Assembly: GCA_039545355.1 (NCBI GenBank)
Contig: BCJJ01000001.1
Coordinates: 1,548,570-1,612,569 of the forward strand
Direction of reading: 5' to 3'
Length of the DNA: 64,000 nt
Origin: Trichosporon coremiiforme
Taxonomy: Eukaryota; Basidiomycota; Tremellomycetes; Trichosporonales; Trichosporonaceae
The translations under genes were made by a program, and so were the position numbers. This document shows positions 46,507-58,000 of this stretch, one piece after another. Below the pieces are notes generated by a model. That model did not search any database. It was not told where the DNA came from and was given only the letters and a program-made list of their open reading frames with translations. Position 1 is the stretch's first letter, and each line of letters opens with the position of its first letter.

Positions 46507-47640
46507 TCAGCGCCCACTCGTAAACACTACAGAGTACGGAAGGGTGCTTCCAGTGTGGCCAGCGATCAAATTCAGCTCCCGAGCCACAGCATAGCGATTC
46601 AAAACAATGACCCCCTCGATCTGGCCGTTGAACGAGTTGCCCTTGCTGCTCCCAATCGTCGACAGCGGGACGGTCACAGCCATCTCGTCGATGTTCCTGT
46701 TCTTATCCCAGCGCGTGTTCGTCCACTGGATGCTGCTTTTGCGGAGCATGTTCTGGAAGCAGTACGGATACTGACCGTTGGACAAGAAGGCGATGTGCGT
46801 CCACTTGTCAGCCGGAGATTGCAGAGTTGTAGGGTATTCCGTCCCGTTCCGTTCGAACTGAACCGTATTATTGCGGAAGAGGATGCGTGCTACGTTGGAC
46901 TCGAAGAGGACTGCTCCGTCCGCCTGAGTACCTGACGGTTTCACCCACAGCGCGAGCATGTACGGGTTAAAGATTCCCTGCAGCGGTGTCTTGATGTGCG
47001 AGTCGGCCGACAGCTGAGTAACGTCCTTGTGGTTCCCGTCGCCGGCCACAATCTGAACGTTTTGGAGCTGGCTGGCGCACCCGTTTCCGGACGTGTCCTT
47101 TGCGACGTCATCGACATCGTACCTCAGGACGAGCTGTCCCTTGCTCGCAGGGCGACCGGTTCAGCATGATGTCTGGAATATCCCGCCAGAGCCTTTTAAA
47201 CATGACCACTCACTCAGCATAATTAATCTTGTCCGTGTTCTTCGCGCCGGTCCACGTCTTCTCGGCGAAGACGCCCATCGCCTTACTGATGCGGTCGTAC
47301 AGTTCGACGCGCGTGATGGCGGCGTTCACGAAGTCGTTCCAGTTCGCGAACCCGTTGCCAGCGAGACGTGGCTCATGCAGGTTAAGGTTGCGTACCTTGT
47401 TCTCCCGGTCGAAGGAGTCGAAGACCCACGGCTCCCAGCGCTCGTAGATGTGCTGGTTGTTGATTTCATCCCAGTACGTCGCGGTGCGCGAGACGAGGTA
47501 CACATCTGGACTGTTCAGATTGCACACTGTGTGACCGCGCTTCAAACGAACGACAGGTCCGAGTACGTCCAGTGCCAGTGGTCAGTGTACACCTGGGGAT
47601 TGATGGCAGCGACGCGCGATCCGCTCGTCCCCCGCGGCTC
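46507..47640 (-). pseudogene. C-terminal remnant of a GH20-like glycoside hydrolase with LamG-like domain
   Basis: Two coherent segments remain: 47545-47214, then 47143-46507, joined in frame if a 70-nt intron (GTGAGT to ctgcgag) is removed. The first carries TYWDEINNQHIYERW, HEPRLAGNGFANWND and FAEKTWTG, resembling the end of the GH20 (hexosaminidase/lacto-N-biosidase) barrel. The second looks like a concanavalin/LamG-type domain (LALWVKPSGTQADGAVLFES). Upstream, VAAINPQVYTDHWHW continues the similarity in another frame at about 47560-47640, so a frameshift or unrecognised intron lies near 47545. Most of the catalytic domain, including the Asp-Glu catalytic pair expected further N-terminal, is absent before the tRNA-Gly at 47833. 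Loss of function is inferred; the family call is moderate. Confidence 0.5.
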
Positions 47641-48720
47641 GTCCGGGGGGGATGTACATCGTTTTAACCTACATCCTCCCAGATCTCTATACCCTCCGCA
47701 TATGGAACACCTCATGGAGCAGCACAAACAGAATGCGCTCGAGAGCATGCATGTGCTCAAACGATTCCGCGGCGTGAAGTCCGGCCAAAGCGGCTCCCGC
47801 GCGAGGGTCATCAGCATCTCTTCGATGGCTTCGGGATGTTGATCCAGTGGTTAAGATGGCTGCCTTCCATTCGTGGTTCGAGCAGCTTACCGGGGTTCGA
47901 ATCCCCGACATCTCAAGCAGCACTTGCTTTTTGGGCTTTTCCTGTCCATTCTTTGCGGTTGAAAGACTGTGCAGACGAGGTGGTGAATGGGTCCGATAGG
48001 ATGGTGGCGAGTGAGGACCCTGCGCATGCCGTGGTTGGTTGGTCAATCGGGGTGGCTGATCAGCTGAGCAGAGGAACGTGCCCCATGCGCAGCATGCGAT
48101 CTCGGAGGCTGTCTGCAAAGCGTAGGACATTGTTGGTTGTTCTGCATGACAAGAGCCCTGGGCAGACCGCAAGTAGCAGTGTTCAGACGTGTAGTGACGA
48201 GGGGCGCGCGCGTTACGATGTCTGCTATCTTTACGCGCTTGAGATCCCTGCGACCTCGCTGTCGTGGCGCTGTACACCGCCACTGCTTTCAAGTACGGCC
48301 AAGTGGGGCCAACTCGGATCCAAGTAGCCCGCCGAGTGGACCATATGGACAGACAGCGCCCTATGAGGCCATCGAGTAAGCGTTTGCGCAACTCTAACAC
48401 AGGAGCTTCTACCGCCAAGTTTGACGGAGCCCAATATTCTCCAGTGCGTCCACAAAGTATTTGTGCTACAGCTCTCGCATTTAGATCAATGTGGTACACG
48501 CTGTGCAGGCCGTCGGATAAGTTAGCAATAAAGGAAGCAATGCATGCAGCTGGGATGGGGTGCGCGATATTGGCATGGCCGGTTAGCAGCGTGCCCAGCC
48601 GCGATCGGCGGCTCTGAGCGGGCGAGTGCGAAAAAGCCACCGCCGACGTCATTCACAACTGCCTGCTGCCTTGCTATCTCTGTGCCTCCTCTCGTCGCAT
48701 CACCATCCATCCCAACCACC
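47641..48720. other. Intergenic region around tRNA-Gly
   Basis: Apart from tRNA-Gly I see no gene. The final ~200 bases are the promoter and leader of the SH3 protein gene, and the frame is open upstream of its ATG by chance. Confidence 0.45.
47833..47915 (+). tRNA. tRNA-Gly(UCC) with 11-nt intron
   Basis: Acceptor GGGATGT pairs with ACATCTC over seven positions (one G-U), followed by discriminator A. Anticodon stem GCTGC/GCAGC encloses CT-TCC-A, then an intron at 47870-47880. T-arm CGGGG-TTCGAAT-CCCCG is perfect. The D-stem is short but the loop has the conserved AGTGGTTA. A T-run at 47928-47932 can terminate Pol III. Confidence 0.9.
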
Positions 48721-49560
48721 ATGTTCGCAAACCTGACCTACCAAGACAAGCAGGCGTTCTTCGCCCTGCTGGACGAGTACTTCGAGTCGCGCCCGCACCT
48801 GGCGCACCTGAGGGGCGATTCGCCCCTGCCTTCCCCCGGCGGCTTGGCCCCGCCGAGCATCGACTCGAGCAGCCGGCCGCGGAGCTCGACTGCTAACTCG
48901 TCCTCCTCGACTGCTGGAGCCGCATCGGCACTTGGTGGACGTACGCTGCCGCCTCCCGTACACCAAGATGCGACGACACCGCCTGTCCGCCACACCCCCT
49001 CGCCGTCCCAACCTGCCGCTACGCACCACACTCCGGGCTCGGGCCTTACCTCGTCGAGCAGTCACCGTGCCGACGGCCTGATGGGCAGCGCCAAATCCCT
49101 CGCCTCTACCGGGTACAAGTTTGGCCGTTCGGGTGTCGGCAAGCTCGCGCAGAACCAGCACGTGTCGGACGCGATGGGCAAGATCGGTGCGGGAAGTTTC
49201 AATGACAAACTCGCCAAGGCGGGCGAGGCACCCCGCAGCCGCACCGCCGGCGCGGACGCTGCGGCCGGAGGTGCTGTGGGTGGGGGCTACACTGCACGCA
49301 CGACGGGTCCGCCCCAGCCCCCGCCCAGCCGCGGAGGGGCTGCCAAGGGTAACCGCGCCCAGGCGCAGTATGACTATGATGGAGGGGACGCGACCGACCT
49401 CCCAGTTAAGGAGAACCAGATCGTCAACATCATCGCTAAGACGAGTGAAGACTGTGAGTAGCTGCATGACTGCGCTGGTTAGCTGACTGCAGGGTGGACG
49501 TGTGAGGATGACGAGGGAAGACAGGGTCTCGTGCCGGCCAACTACCTCAAGGAGCTCTAA
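48721..49560 (+). CDS. SH3-domain adaptor protein, Lsb/Pin3-like
   Basis: Exons 48721-49453 and 49493-49560 (39-nt intron, GTGAGT to CTGACtgcag) give 266 residues. A short N-terminal segment (NLTYQDKQAFFALLDEYFESRP) and a long Ser/Pro/Ala-rich disordered region precede a C-terminal SH3 domain: AQAQYDYDGGDATDLPVKENQIV, then EDWWTCEDDEGRQG and LVPANYLKEL. The intron splits the WW pair of the SH3 fold, so the domain is only complete after splicing. Such proteins bind proline-rich partners in cortical actin and endocytosis (Lsb1/Pin3 type). That function is inferred from the architecture. The middle segment GYKFGRSGVGKLAQNQHVSDAMGK was not assigned. Confidence 0.85.
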
Positions 49561-49700
49561 AAGCAGACGGCTGCAGACGACGAAGCCTCGATGGAACGAT
49601 ATATGCAATGGGTTTCACGGCTGTAAAGGATCTCTGTAATGCATTCAGATCTAAAACACTAATAACTACTGCTACTGGTACCACAACACTGCGCGGGAGT

Positions 49701-51296
49701 CTACTGCTGCTGTCCAAGGACGCGGACGGTGCGGTCGAGGCCGGAGAGGACGATCTCGCTTCCGAGGTTGCCGAAGCGGGCGGCGGTGAGGATGCCGTTG
49801 TTGTCGTCGAACTTGAGGAGCTCGTCCCAGCTCTTGTTCGCGTAGACACGCAGGTCAGTTCCGGCGACGGAGAGGAACTGCGCGCTCGGGTCGAAGCGCA
49901 CCTCGTGCACCGAATTCTCGCTCGGCAGGTTCCAGCTCGACAGCACCTTGAGCTTGCGCAGGTCGAACACGCTCACGAGGCTGTCCGCGCTCGAGCCCGT
50001 CGCCAGGTAGTAACCGTTCTCGGAGAAGGAGAGAGTCGTAATCTCCTTGCCGCCAGGAACCAGGAGCGAGCCAGCAAGAACATTGTTCTGGCGCGCGTCC
50101 CAAACACGAATGTGGCCGTCCTTCGTTCCAAGACCGTGGAGGATACCGTCGGGATGGATGTCGAGAGACGTGTACGCGAACGAGCCCTCCTCTCCTCCAA
50201 CGGGCCTGTACGTCGCAATCGTCTTCAACGAGGCAATGTCGTGCATCGACCACGTGCTGTCGGTCGAACCAGTGGAAGCGTAGAGACCAGATGGGTGGAT
50301 GGCGAGACCAGTCACGTCGCCCTTGTGGGCAGAGATGTGGCCCTTGGCAGACCACGAGCCGCCGTCTTCGCCCCAGAAGCGCACCGTCTTGTCGGCAGCA
50401 GTGGACACGGCCATGCAGTCGAGGCCCTCCTGTTCCCGGAACGCGACGTGCGTGACCGGCTTCGTGTGGCCCTTGAGCGTGGCGATCGACTTCTCGTTCT
50501 CGATGTCGAACACCTGGACGACCTTGTCCATTCCTCCCGTCACAATCGTCTTGCCATCCTTGCTGAGAGCGAGCGCGCTCACTCCCGGGGGCTTTGTGCC
50601 GTGCATTGAGCCAATCTGCTTCACCTGAACGTACGTCTTGACCGCCTCCGTGTTCGCGTAGCCCGGAGCCGGCTTGCGCTTCTTGCGGACGGACGACAGC
50701 GCAGCGTTCGTCTCCTCGAGAACCTGCTGGACCTCCTTCGGGAGCGCTCCGCTCTCCATCTCCACGTCGTCCTGCGCCGGGGCCGACGCAGAGGCAGACG
50801 GCGCAAGGCCAACAGACGCCTGGATCGACGACAGAGCCTCACGCGCCTCGTCACGCTCCTTGATCAACCGTGCAATCACTCGCGTCGCAGCGTCTTCCCG
50901 GTAGAGCGCGTTGGCGAGCTCCGCACGCGAGTTCTGGAACGCTTTCTTGATCTCCAGAGACTCGAGCATGATCGCGTCGTACTCGGACTGGAGAGCGGTC
51001 AGGAGCGCCGGGATCGAGTTCTGCGTTGACGGACGAGGCGGCAGCGTAGAAGGTTTGGCCTTCACGTCAATCAGGTCCTCCTTAGTCAGCGGCTCGCCAG
51101 TAATCGGATCCGTTCCATTCTCGTCTGAACGTCAGCTTCGTAGTGTACTCCGGGCTTACCGATATATCGCTCGATCAGCGCCTTCTCGTAAACAGTTCCC
51201 GAAGTCTTCGAAACGACGGGAGCCGTGGGCGGCGATCCAGAAACTGGCGTTAGTCGCGCGTCGGAAGGTTCGGTACTCACTGGCACAGAAGAACAT
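49701..51296 (-). CDS. PRP19: Pre-mRNA-processing factor 19 (U-box E3 ubiquitin ligase)
   Basis: Exons 51296-51281 (16 nt), 51243-51160 and 51124-49701, with introns of 37 and 35 nt, give 507 residues. Splicing rebuilds the Prp19 N terminus MFFCAISGSPP and U-box (PVVSKTSGTVYEKALIERYI, then NGTDPITGEPLTKEDLI). The coiled-coil tetramerisation region follows (about 75-145), then seven-bladed WD40 repeats from about residue 190 (GGMDKVVQVFDIENEK; TAADKTVRFWGEDGG). Prp19 is the scaffold and ubiquitin ligase of the NineTeen complex, which activates the spliceosome. The gene is divergent from PRP2 across 290 bases. Confidence 0.96.
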
Positions 51297-51586
51297 GATT
51301 CCCGTGCTTTTGAGAGCGGATGCGATGGACCGGCTCTGCTTAGGATGGAGGCTGCTCGAGCTGTTGTTCCATGCATCAAGCGCAAATGAAGTAACTTGAG
51401 GTTACTGAACGGACGGAAGCAATTGTATCAGTGACACACGTCAGGATTTGCCGCCCGATCGATCTCGGTCACCAACATCTTCGCGTTCGGACCGCTCACC
51501 TGATAGACGTTGCTTCTGTACCGACCCCGGCGCCAGACGACCAGCAAGTCGACGAAAGCTTGTCCAGAGGTGCTCTGAGGACAACC
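51297..51586. promoter_or_regulatory. Shared divergent promoter of PRP19 and PRP2
   Basis: Only 290 bases separate the start codons of two spliceosome genes on opposite strands. No clear TATA box is seen. The plus-strand frame upstream of the PRP2 ATG is open back to 51431, but that stretch lies in the shared promoter. Confidence 0.6.
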
Positions 51587-54500
51587 ATGGCGGACCTCAG
51601 GCAGTTCATCGGTGACAACCTTGTGCGGGTAAGTGAAGCTACTGGGTTGTACTCAGAGCTGACATCACAGCTGCTCGGCTCTGCCGATAGCGCCGTCACC
51701 GATTTCGTCCACTCAGCTGGTAAGCTCGCGCCGACTGAGTCGAAAACTGACACGGCAGCTCTCTCCGCTAAAGCCCCTGGCGATCTCTACAACCAGCTGC
51801 TGGCCGCTGGTCTCTCCGAGTCTCCCGACACTCAGGCATTCGCCACCCAAGTTCATGGCTTGGTCCCTCGAAAGGCGAAGACGAAGAAGCCAAAAGTCGC
51901 GCCGACGGTCAACACCCAGAAGTTTACATTCGTGACCGAGGATGAGGAGCGGAGCTCGAAGAAGAAGAAGAGCAAGAGCAAGGACAAGGATCGCGAAGTG
52001 GCTTCTCACAAGCTTGAACGATCTTCAAGAAAGCGCGACACCGAGGGCAACTGGGACTCTGACCCGGAGGACTTCGAACCGGAGCCATCAAAACGTGCGC
52101 GGTTTGTGTCGCCTGTTCGTGATGAAGAGCCTCGAGAGGCTGAGGAGACGGAGGAGGAACGATTGGAGAGAGAGCGACTGGAGGATCTTGCCGAGCGTGA
52201 CGCGTTCGCGGAGCGCATGAAGAACAAGGATCAAGATCGGACGAAGAAGATCGTTCAAGACCGATCAAACGAGGGAACGGAAGAGGCTGCTCGTCGGCAG
52301 CTGTTTGCGGAGGATGCTGAGGCGCGAAGAGAGGTCATGCCAGATCTTCGAGAACGCTCTCGACAGTCGTATCTGCAGAAGCGTGAAGAGCAGCGTTTGG
52401 ATCTGCTCAAGCTCGAAGTGGAGGATGAAAAGATCTTGTTCCGAGGACAAAAGCTGTCAAAGCGGGAAATCGAGGAGCACGAGCGCAAGATTGAGCTCAT
52501 CAAGATCCTCGAGGAACGCAAGAAGATCGACGATGGCACGGACGGTTACATGCTCCCTGAGGATTACATTACGGAGCAGGGACGTCTCGACTCGAAAAAG
52601 AAGAAGAACGCCCTATACCAGCGCTACGAGGAGAGGGACAAGAACAAGGAAGCCTTCGCGACCGACGTGGATACATGGGAGGAGTCACAGCGGTACCGAA
52701 CGGACTTCGTTACGGGAGCTCTGGACAAGGAGGTCGTCGACGAGAACGACGGGTACGACTATGTCTTTGACGAGACCCAGGGCATTCAGTTCTTGCAGGA
52801 GGGTGGTTTAGACGGTACTCTGAACCCTGAAGCGGAAGCTCTGCTTGCCCAGGTCGAGGAGGCAGAGAAGAAGCACCAGTCCATCCAGGACACGCGAAAG
52901 TCGCTGCCGGTTTACGAGTTCCGCGACGAACTGCTTGAGGCTATCGCTGAGCATCAGGTGCTCATTGTGGTAGCCGAGACTGGTTCGGGTAAGACGACCC
53001 AGCTGCCGCAGTATCTGCATGAGGCTGGATACACAGCGGGCGGCATGAAGGTCGGATGTACGCAGCCGCGTCGTGTCGCCGCCATGTCTGTCGCTGCCCG
53101 TGTCGCTGAAGAGGTTGGCTGTCGTCTGGGACAAGAAGTCGGATACTCGATTCGTTTCGAAGACATGACCAGTGACAAGACTGTCCTCAAATACATGACG
53201 GATGGTATGCTTCTGCGAGAGTTCCTGACGGATCCGGAACTTTCAACGTACTCAGCGCTTGTCATCGACGAGGCGCACGAGCGAACGCTTTCCACGGATA
53301 TCCTATTTGGTCTCATCAAGGACATCGCCCGTTTCCGACCGGAGCTGAAGCTTCTGATTTCCAGTGCTACTCTCAACGCGCAGAAGTTCAGCCAGTTCTT
53401 CGATGACGCTCCGATCTTCGACATTCCCGGTCGTCGATTCCCCGTCGACATGTTCTACACCCAGCAGCCCGAGGCCAACTACATCCACGCCGCCGTCACC
53501 ACCATTCTCCAGATTCACACGACCCAGCCGAAGGGTGACATCCTCTTGTTCTTGACTGGTCAGGACGAGATTGAAGCATGCGAGGAAAATCTGAAGGGGA
53601 CTATGTACGCCCTTGGCGACAAGGTGCCTGAGCTCATTATTGCGCCGATTTACGCCAACCTTCCGAGCGAAATGCAGACGAAGATCTTCGAGCCGACACC
53701 GGAAGGCGCGCGCAAGGTCGTCTTAGCCACCAACATCGCCGAGACATCCATTACGATCGACGGCGTCGTGTACGTAATCGATCCCGGTTTCGTCAAGCAG
53801 AACAACTATAACCCGAAGACAGGAATGTCGTCGCTTGTGGTCGAGCCCATCTCCCGTGCTTCTGCTAACCAGCGTGCGGGTCGTGCCGGACGCGTCGGAC
53901 CTGGAAAGGCGTTCCGACTGTACACCAAGTGGGCGTACAAGAATGAATTGCTCGAGGATACGATTCCAGAGATTCAGCGAACGAATCTTGGCATGGTCGT
54001 CCTCATGCTCAAGTCCCTGGGTATAAACGATATTCTCAACTTCGAGTTCCTCGACAAGCCGCCGGCTGAGACAATCATTCGGTCCTTCGAGATGCTGTAC
54101 GCGCTCGGAGCACTCAACCACAAGGGTGAGCTTACGCGTCTCGGACGCCGCATGGCCGAATTCCCTGTCGACCCGATGCTTTCGAAGGCGATCATCAACA
54201 GCGAGAACTTCAAGTGCACGCACGAGGTGCTTATCATCATCTCCATGCTGCAGGAGTCGGGCTCGCTCCTGTACCGACCAAAGGACAAGCGCGTGCACGC
54301 GGACAAGGCACACAAGAACTTCCAGAAGCCGGGGGGAGACCACTTCACGCTCCTGAATATTTTCGAGCAGTGGGCCGAAGCCGGCTACGGACAGCAGTTC
54401 TGTTACGAGAATTTCGTGCAGTACAAGTCTTTGTGCCGTGTGCGCGACATCCGTGACCAGCTCGCAAGTCTCTGTGACCGTGTCGAGGTTGTCATCGAGA

Positions 54501-54862
54501 GCTGCCCGAACGACGTTGTCCCTGTCCAGAAGGCGATCACCGCCGGCTACTTCTACAACACCGCGCGCCTCGATAAGGGCGGCGGCTACAAGACGACGAA
54601 GAACAACCACACCGTCTACATGCACCCGTCCTCGGGCCTTATTGGCATGCAACCCCCGCCGCGCTTCATCCTGTACTACGAGCTCGTCCTCACGAGCAAG
54701 GAGTACATGCGCCAGTGCATGCCGATCGAGGGAGAGTGGCTGTACGAGCTTGCGCCGCACTACTTTAACCGCGGCGACGTGCAGAAGATGATGGGAAGCG
54801 CGAGCAGCGTCAAGATGCCGAAGCAGATCAAGCCGGCGCCGGGACCGCAAGATGTTAAATAG
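51587..54862 (+). CDS. PRP2: DEAH-box spliceosomal RNA helicase Prp2/DHX16
   Basis: A single exon encodes 1091 residues. The start MADLRQFIGDNL (context ACAACCATGG) was preferred to an in-frame alternative at 51431, which lies in the promoter. A charged N-terminal region with Lys-rich and Glu/Arg-rich stretches precedes the helicase core: ETGSGKTTQLPQY (about 463), TQPRRVAAMSVA, DEAHERT (about 561), SAT, FLTGQDEIE, TNIAETSITIDGV and QRAGRAGRVGPG (about 761). Winged-helix, ratchet and OB-fold regions complete it. The N-terminal segment ending HGLVPRK resembles DHX16 and separates it from Prp16, Prp22 and Prp43. Prp2 remodels the activated spliceosome before the first splicing step. The gene converges on BMS1 with a 179-base gap. 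Confidence 0.92.
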   Translation: MADLRQFIGDNLVRVSEATGLYSELTSQLLGSADSAVTDFVHSAGKLAPTESKTDTAALSAKAPGDLYNQLLAAGLSESPDTQAFATQVHGLVPRKAKTKKPKVAPTVNTQKFTFVTEDEERSSKKKKSKSKDKDREVASHKLERSSRKRDTEGNWDSDPEDFEPEPSKRARFVSPVRDEEPREAEETEEERLERERLEDLAERDAFAERMKNKDQDRTKKIVQDRSNEGTEEAARRQLFAEDAEARREVMPDLRERSRQSYLQKREEQRLDLLKLEVEDEKILFRGQKLSKREIEEHERKIELIKILEERKKIDDGTDGYMLPEDYITEQGRLDSKKKKNALYQRYEERDKNKEAFATDVDTWEESQRYRTDFVTGALDKEVVDENDGYDYVFDETQGIQFLQEGGLDGTLNPEAEALLAQVEEAEKKHQSIQDTRKSLPVYEFRDELLEAIAEHQVLIVVAETGSGKTTQLPQYLHEAGYTAGGMKVGCTQPRRVAAMSVAARVAEEVGCRLGQEVGYSIRFEDMTSDKTVLKYMTDGMLLREFLTDPELSTYSALVIDEAHERTLSTDILFGLIKDIARFRPELKLLISSATLNAQKFSQFFDDAPIFDIPGRRFPVDMFYTQQPEANYIHAAVTTILQIHTTQPKGDILLFLTGQDEIEACEENLKGTMYALGDKVPELIIAPIYANLPSEMQTKIFEPTPEGARKVVLATNIAETSITIDGVVYVIDPGFVKQNNYNPKTGMSSLVVEPISRASANQRAGRAGRVGPGKAFRLYTKWAYKNELLEDTIPEIQRTNLGMVVLMLKSLGINDILNFEFLDKPPAETIIRSFEMLYALGALNHKGELTRLGRRMAEFPVDPMLSKAIINSENFKCTHEVLIIISMLQESGSLLYRPKDKRVHADKAHKNFQKPGGDHFTLLNIFEQWAEAGYGQQFCYENFVQYKSLCRVRDIRDQLASLCDRVEVVIESCPNDVVPVQKAITAGYFYNTARLDKGGGYKTTKNNHTVYMHPSSGLIGMQPPPRFILYYELVLTSKEYMRQCMPIEGEWLYELAPHYFNRGDVQKMMGSASSVKMPKQIKPAPGPQDVK

Positions 54863-55041
54863 GCGCGGAGAGTTAGGAGTATCAAAAGCATAGAAATAAA
54901 CAGTCTTGTATCACATTATCATACTTTGGTAGCATCATTTGCCTCTGCATTACATCATGAAAACAGCGAAACGTGCACCAGCAGCATGCGAGTCTAGAAA
55001 ATGCATACATGAGAGTCTAGAGTGATATGAGACAAATAAAT

Positions 55042-58000
55042 TTAACCACGCTTCCTCTTCTTGCCGCCACCGGCACCGCCGCCGTTCTCGAGGTGTGCCT
55101 TCTTGATAGCGTCCTGGCGTGCCTTCTCTCTCCGCTCCTCGCGGATCTTCTCCGCCTTGCGCTCCTCGCTGGCCTCGACCTTCTCGCGGTGTCCCTTCCG
55201 GCGCTCCTCCTGCTTCTCCTTTCGCCGCGCGACCTTGTCTTTCTTCAGGCTCTGGATCTGCTGCAAGAGCGCGACGGCCTTCTTCTCCTCGTCGCCCATG
55301 ACGACGGCACGAGACTGGAGGTACGTCGGCTTCTTCTGCGCGTTCATGACCTTGGGCTTGGACGCGTACGGCAGGTCGGCTTGGAGCTTGCGCGGGATCT
55401 TGAGCGCGTTGAAACGGCGCGTACTGCGCTCCACGGTGCGGTAGGCCGAGTTCGGGTCCAAAGGCGTGTCGACACCCTCTTCACGGCGGATCTGGCCAGT
55501 AAGACGCATACCCTTCCAGCCCTTCTTGTCCGCGAGCAGGAGCGACGTAACGGGGTTGTAGAGCTTCTTCGGCTCGATGCTGTACCACGCGCGAAGGAAG
55601 ACGATGTCGCTCATGAGAATCTTGTCCTCGAACGTCGCACGGTACGCGCCTTCGGGCTTCGCAAGCGCCTTCTTGATCTGACCGCGAACACCGGAGACAG
55701 TACGGATGTTGGCGCCTTCGAACTTGGCGACCTCAAGCGCACTGTTGAACATGTCCTTGATGAACGCGGTATTCTTGAAGATCTTGTACGGCGTACCCGT
55801 GAGCTTGAGCTTCTTGACGATCTTGGTGCTGCGGTCGACGTCGAGCACGACACCAGTCGCAGACACGCGGAAGCCGGGGGCGTCGTTGGTGAGGCTGTTG
55901 AAGGCGGCGAGACCCGTGTTCGGCGCCGAGACGGGGCCGTAGAACGTCGCGAAACAGTGCATGTGCTCAGGTGTGTATTTGAGCATGCGGTTTCGGATAC
56001 TGTGGTCGTCGAGGTGGTAGATCGGCAGGGACTGGAAGCGGCGCCAGCCGAGCGAGAAGATGAGCGGGTCGTTCGTCTTGAGCGTCTTGGTGAACCAACG
56101 GTGGCGCTTGATACGCACGGTGACGTATCCGAACCGCTCCTCCTCGGCGAGCAGACCGCCGACGATGATCGGGAACTTCGGGTCGAAGTTCTCCACGAGC
56201 TCGCACGGCACGTTATCGATCTCGAGACGCACGTACATTCCCGAGCGGTAACCCTCGATCTGGGCACGCGCGTCGATGTCCATGCCCTCGAACTCGGACT
56301 CGTTGAGTGCACGCTGGCGGGCCATCTCAGCCTTCTGCTGGTCGTAGAAGTCCATGCCACTCTCCTCGTCGTCATCGTCGTACTGCTCATCGAACTTGGC
56401 AGCGAGGGCCTTCTTCTTGCGGGCCATGGCCTCCTCACGAGCACTGATGTGGTCGACCTGTCCGGATCCGTCGGGCTTCATGCCGACGTACGGGACGCTT
56501 TCTCCGTCTTCTCCGTCCTCGTCGTCGCCGTCTCCACCCTCAAGGTCCTCGAAATCGTCACCCTCCTCCTCGTACGGCAAGCCCTCAGCAGTCTCCTCTC
56601 CCATCGCACCAGAGATGAACAGCTTCTGCAGTCCGTCGAGGACAGTCTCGTCAGTCCAGCGCTCCTCGAGAGTCTTGACATCGACGGGCTCCTTGATCGC
56701 ATCTCCCTCGTCTCCAGCGTTGTCGCCACCCTGGACGCGGAGGAAGCCGTCGTTCGACATGGCCATTGCTGAAGACTCGGCGTCGGCGGACGAGGGACGG
56801 GTCTTGCCAGCAGCAATCTCCTCGGGCGACAGCTCGCCTCCGTAGATCATCGACATAAGGTCACGACGACGGCGCATGCGCTCAGCGAAGCCGGTGGCAG
56901 CGCGGTCAGCGAGGTTGCGCTTCCACTGGGGAACGTCCTCGTCGTCTTCGCCCTCTTCCTCCTCTTCACTACCCTCACCGAAGTCGGCCTCCGGCTCGGA
57001 TCCGTCGTACTCGTCGTCCGAAAGATTGATGCGCTTGCCGTCCTGCTCGAAGCCAGTGACCATGTCAAGGTCGTTCTCAGAGTCAGACGAGGCGTAGGCG
57101 ACGTCCTTCTCCTGCTCATCGTCGTCATCAATCTCCTCAATACGAGCACCTCTCTCATCCTCGTCGAACTCATCGTCGAAGTCATCTTCATCGTCGGAGG
57201 CGGCACCGAGCATCGGTCCACCGGAGCGAGGGGCGGCCGCGCGACGTTTCCGCTTTCCGTCAGAGTCGACGGTGAGAGGGACAGAGGAGGAGTCGAACAG
57301 CCTAATCTGAGACTTCTCCATGCCCTCAGCAAGAGTCGTCTGAGCGTCCTGCATCTCGATGACCATGCGCTCTCCCTCACCCTTAGGCTGGTCGCCATCC
57401 TTCGAGAACGAGCCGAGAACGTTGACGTAGACGGCGTCCTTGTCGTACATGACTCCGCCGACGTCACTCATAGGGGCGTGAATCAGCTTTGCCTTTTCTC
57501 CCATGCGACGGCGGCGCTCGCTCTCGAGTGTCGGAAGCGGACATGGGTCGGTCAGACGCTCGACTTCCTTGACTTCGAGGTCACCGGCTCCGGGGATGTG
57601 GATCTTGGCGTTGCGTGCCGGAAGGTTGGGTCCGCGAACGTAGCCGTACAGCGTGATCGTTCGGTCCATCTTCGGGTTCTGGCGCACCTCCTCGCGAGGC
57701 GTCAGGTCCTGCAGACGGTCGGCGAGCAGGTACGGATGCTGGTTACGGAACACGAGAGGACGGAACTTGACGACACTGATGAATCGCGTGAGCAGGTTGA
57801 TCTCGGCGTCGGGGTACCGGCCGTTGATGACTCCGGAAAGCGAGAAGAGCTTGGCGCCCTGGTAGATCTCAGTCCAAAAACGGTGCTTGAGGCGCTTCTT
57901 CGTGTCCTTCAGCGTACTCTGCTTCTTGACCAGATCGAGGTGGGTGAGAAGACCGATGACCTTGGGGAATCCGTGGGCCTGGAGAATGTTGAGGAACTCG

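Noticed and set aside
55027..56772. 581-codon open frame antisense to BMS1
   Set aside because: Same mirror effect of codon bias; no domain, and the opposite strand encodes conserved Bms1 sequence.
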